Positions 12,626-13,129 of a stretch of 13,129 bases of DNA are shown one piece after another (position 1 is the stretch's first letter; every line of letters starts with the position of its first letter). A model generated the notes under the pieces. It saw only the letters and a program-made list of their open reading frames with translations. It made no database searches and was not told the origin of the DNA. Where the stretch lies: assembly GCA_029860565.1 (NCBI GenBank), contig JAOUAY010000020.1:1-13129 (forward strand), in the 5' to 3' direction. The stretch comes from Candidatus Nitrosopumilus sp. Lineage in GTDB: Archaea; Thermoproteota; Nitrososphaeria; Nitrososphaerales; Nitrosopumilaceae. The translations under genes were made by a program, and so were the position numbers.

Positions 12626-12644
12626 CAATTAATAAAATTAATTG
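12626..12644. repeat. 19-base AT-rich palindrome ending on the regulator start codon
   Basis: CAATTAAT-AAA-ATTAATTG is a perfect 8-base inverted repeat whose last three bases are the TTG start codon of the AsnC/Lrp gene. It covers the predicted transcription start, where a bound protein would block initiation. AT-rich DNA makes chance palindromes more likely, so the assignment as an operator is tentative. Confidence 0.45.
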
Positions 12645-13129
12645 GTTGATGAAGTAGATAGAATCATCCTATCACAACTAGGTAAAAATGCAAGAATGTC
12701 TTCACAAGAATTACAAAAGATACTTGATGCCTTAGGACATAATATTACTGATAGAGGAATTAGACATAGATTACAGAAATTAGAAAAAAATAATGTGATA
12801 CTAGGTTACTCTGCAATTTTGAATCCCAACATTCTATCTGAAAAAATTAATCGTACCATAATTTTAAAATTTAAATTTTCAAAAGACACACCTGAATTAA
12901 TTGATAGATTGACAAGCTATGTTGTTGATGCGCAATTCTGTACATTTTCTAGCAGATTAAGTGGAGATTATGATTGGATATGCCATTTTGTTTTTGATTC
13001 TATTGAGCAATATGATCTTGAAACAAATAATTTTCTAAATAGATTTGGTGAGTTAATTTCAGACTTTCGATCCTATGAATCAAACACCATAAAATCATCT
13101 CCATACATGATTTATGATGAACAGGAAAT
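12642..13129 (+). CDS. AsnC/Lrp-family transcriptional regulator (C-terminus cut by window edge)
   Basis: The frame is open from TTG at 12642 to the right edge, 162 codons, and lacks its stop. Residues 2-60 form an AsnC-type winged helix: VDEVDRIILSQLGKNARMS, then a helix-turn-helix ending in DRGIRHRLQKLEKNNVI and the wing entering GYSAILNP. A ligand-binding ferredoxin-like domain follows, with a GDYDWICHF strand that matches the usual G-D-Y-D motif of Lrp proteins. These regulators act as dimers or octamers that bind palindromic DNA and usually respond to amino acids or other small molecules. The codon before TTG is a stop, and the first ATG (12699) would delete helix 1, so TTG is the start. 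Its position, divergent from the small-gene operon with palindromes between, suggests it controls that operon and itself. Confidence 0.88.
   Translation, partial: MVDEVDRIILSQLGKNARMSSQELQKILDALGHNITDRGIRHRLQKLEKNNVILGYSAILNPNILSEKINRTIILKFKFSKDTPELIDRLTSYVVDAQFCTFSSRLSGDYDWICHFVFDSIEQYDLETNNFLNRFGELISDFRSYESNTIKSSPYMIYDEQE

Larger units (their letters stand above)
12486..12641. promoter_or_regulatory. divergent regulatory region of the small-gene operon and the AsnC/Lrp gene
   Basis: This 156-base gap holds the control elements of both flanking units. For the minus operon the best TATA candidate is AATAAAAA (plus-strand 12529-12536), predicting a 5' leader of about 20 bases. For the plus gene, ATATTAGA at about 12613-12620 is centred 26 bases before the TTG start. 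A palindromic motif lies directly upstream of each candidate box, described separately. Confidence 0.5.

Noticed and set aside
1..13129. tRNA, rRNA, CRISPR array, transposase or prophage signals
   Set aside because: None seen by eye; the only repeated motif of note is the pair of palindromes at 12543 and 12595.

Overview
The window most likely comes from a Nitrosopumilus-like ammonia-oxidising archaeon (Nitrososphaerota/Thaumarchaeota). The reasons are AT-rich DNA, an archaeal A-type ATP synthase with separate A, B, D, E, I and K genes, archaeal aspartate carbamoyltransferase with a zinc-binding regulatory chain, an AsnC/Lrp regulator, and many genes whose start codon lies about 27-30 bases after a TATA-like box, as expected for leaderless or nearly leaderless archaeal mRNAs. 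The species is inferred by recollection of family sequences, not by a search.

Layout, left to right. (1) Positions 1-1850, minus strand: a secreted protein cut by the left edge, preceded by a stand-alone LON-domain protein with a TTG start. (2) Positions 1902-3334: pyrB (minus) and pyrI (plus), the catalytic and regulatory chains of aspartate carbamoyltransferase, transcribed away from each other from overlapping core promoters. (3) Positions 3374-8264, minus strand: the ATP synthase operon in the order E-A-B-D, then an unannotated 43-codon ORF, then K, with K having its own strong TATA box. Subunit I (8352-10451) is divergent on the plus strand. No C, F or H subunit gene is present. (4) Positions 10466-12485, minus strand: a compact run of short genes, overlapping or nearly abutting. 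In order of transcription they are a small soluble alpha/beta protein, a two-helix membrane protein, a DUF6789-like membrane protein split over two reading frames, a 42-residue zinc ribbon, and a membrane-anchored or secreted protein. (5) From 12642, plus strand: an AsnC/Lrp-type regulator cut by the right edge. The 156-base gap between blocks 4 and 5 holds two copies of a palindromic motif 52 bases apart plus a second palindrome at the regulator's start codon.

Blocks 2 and 3 are core metabolism and energy conservation: de novo pyrimidine synthesis and the rotary ATP synthase. The c subunit carries the residues that bind sodium in known Na+ c-rings. Block 4 with its adjacent regulator is the least understood part and the best candidate for an undescribed system: a regulator-controlled set of small membrane, zinc-ribbon and secreted proteins. 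I saw no tRNA, rRNA, CRISPR array or insertion sequence.
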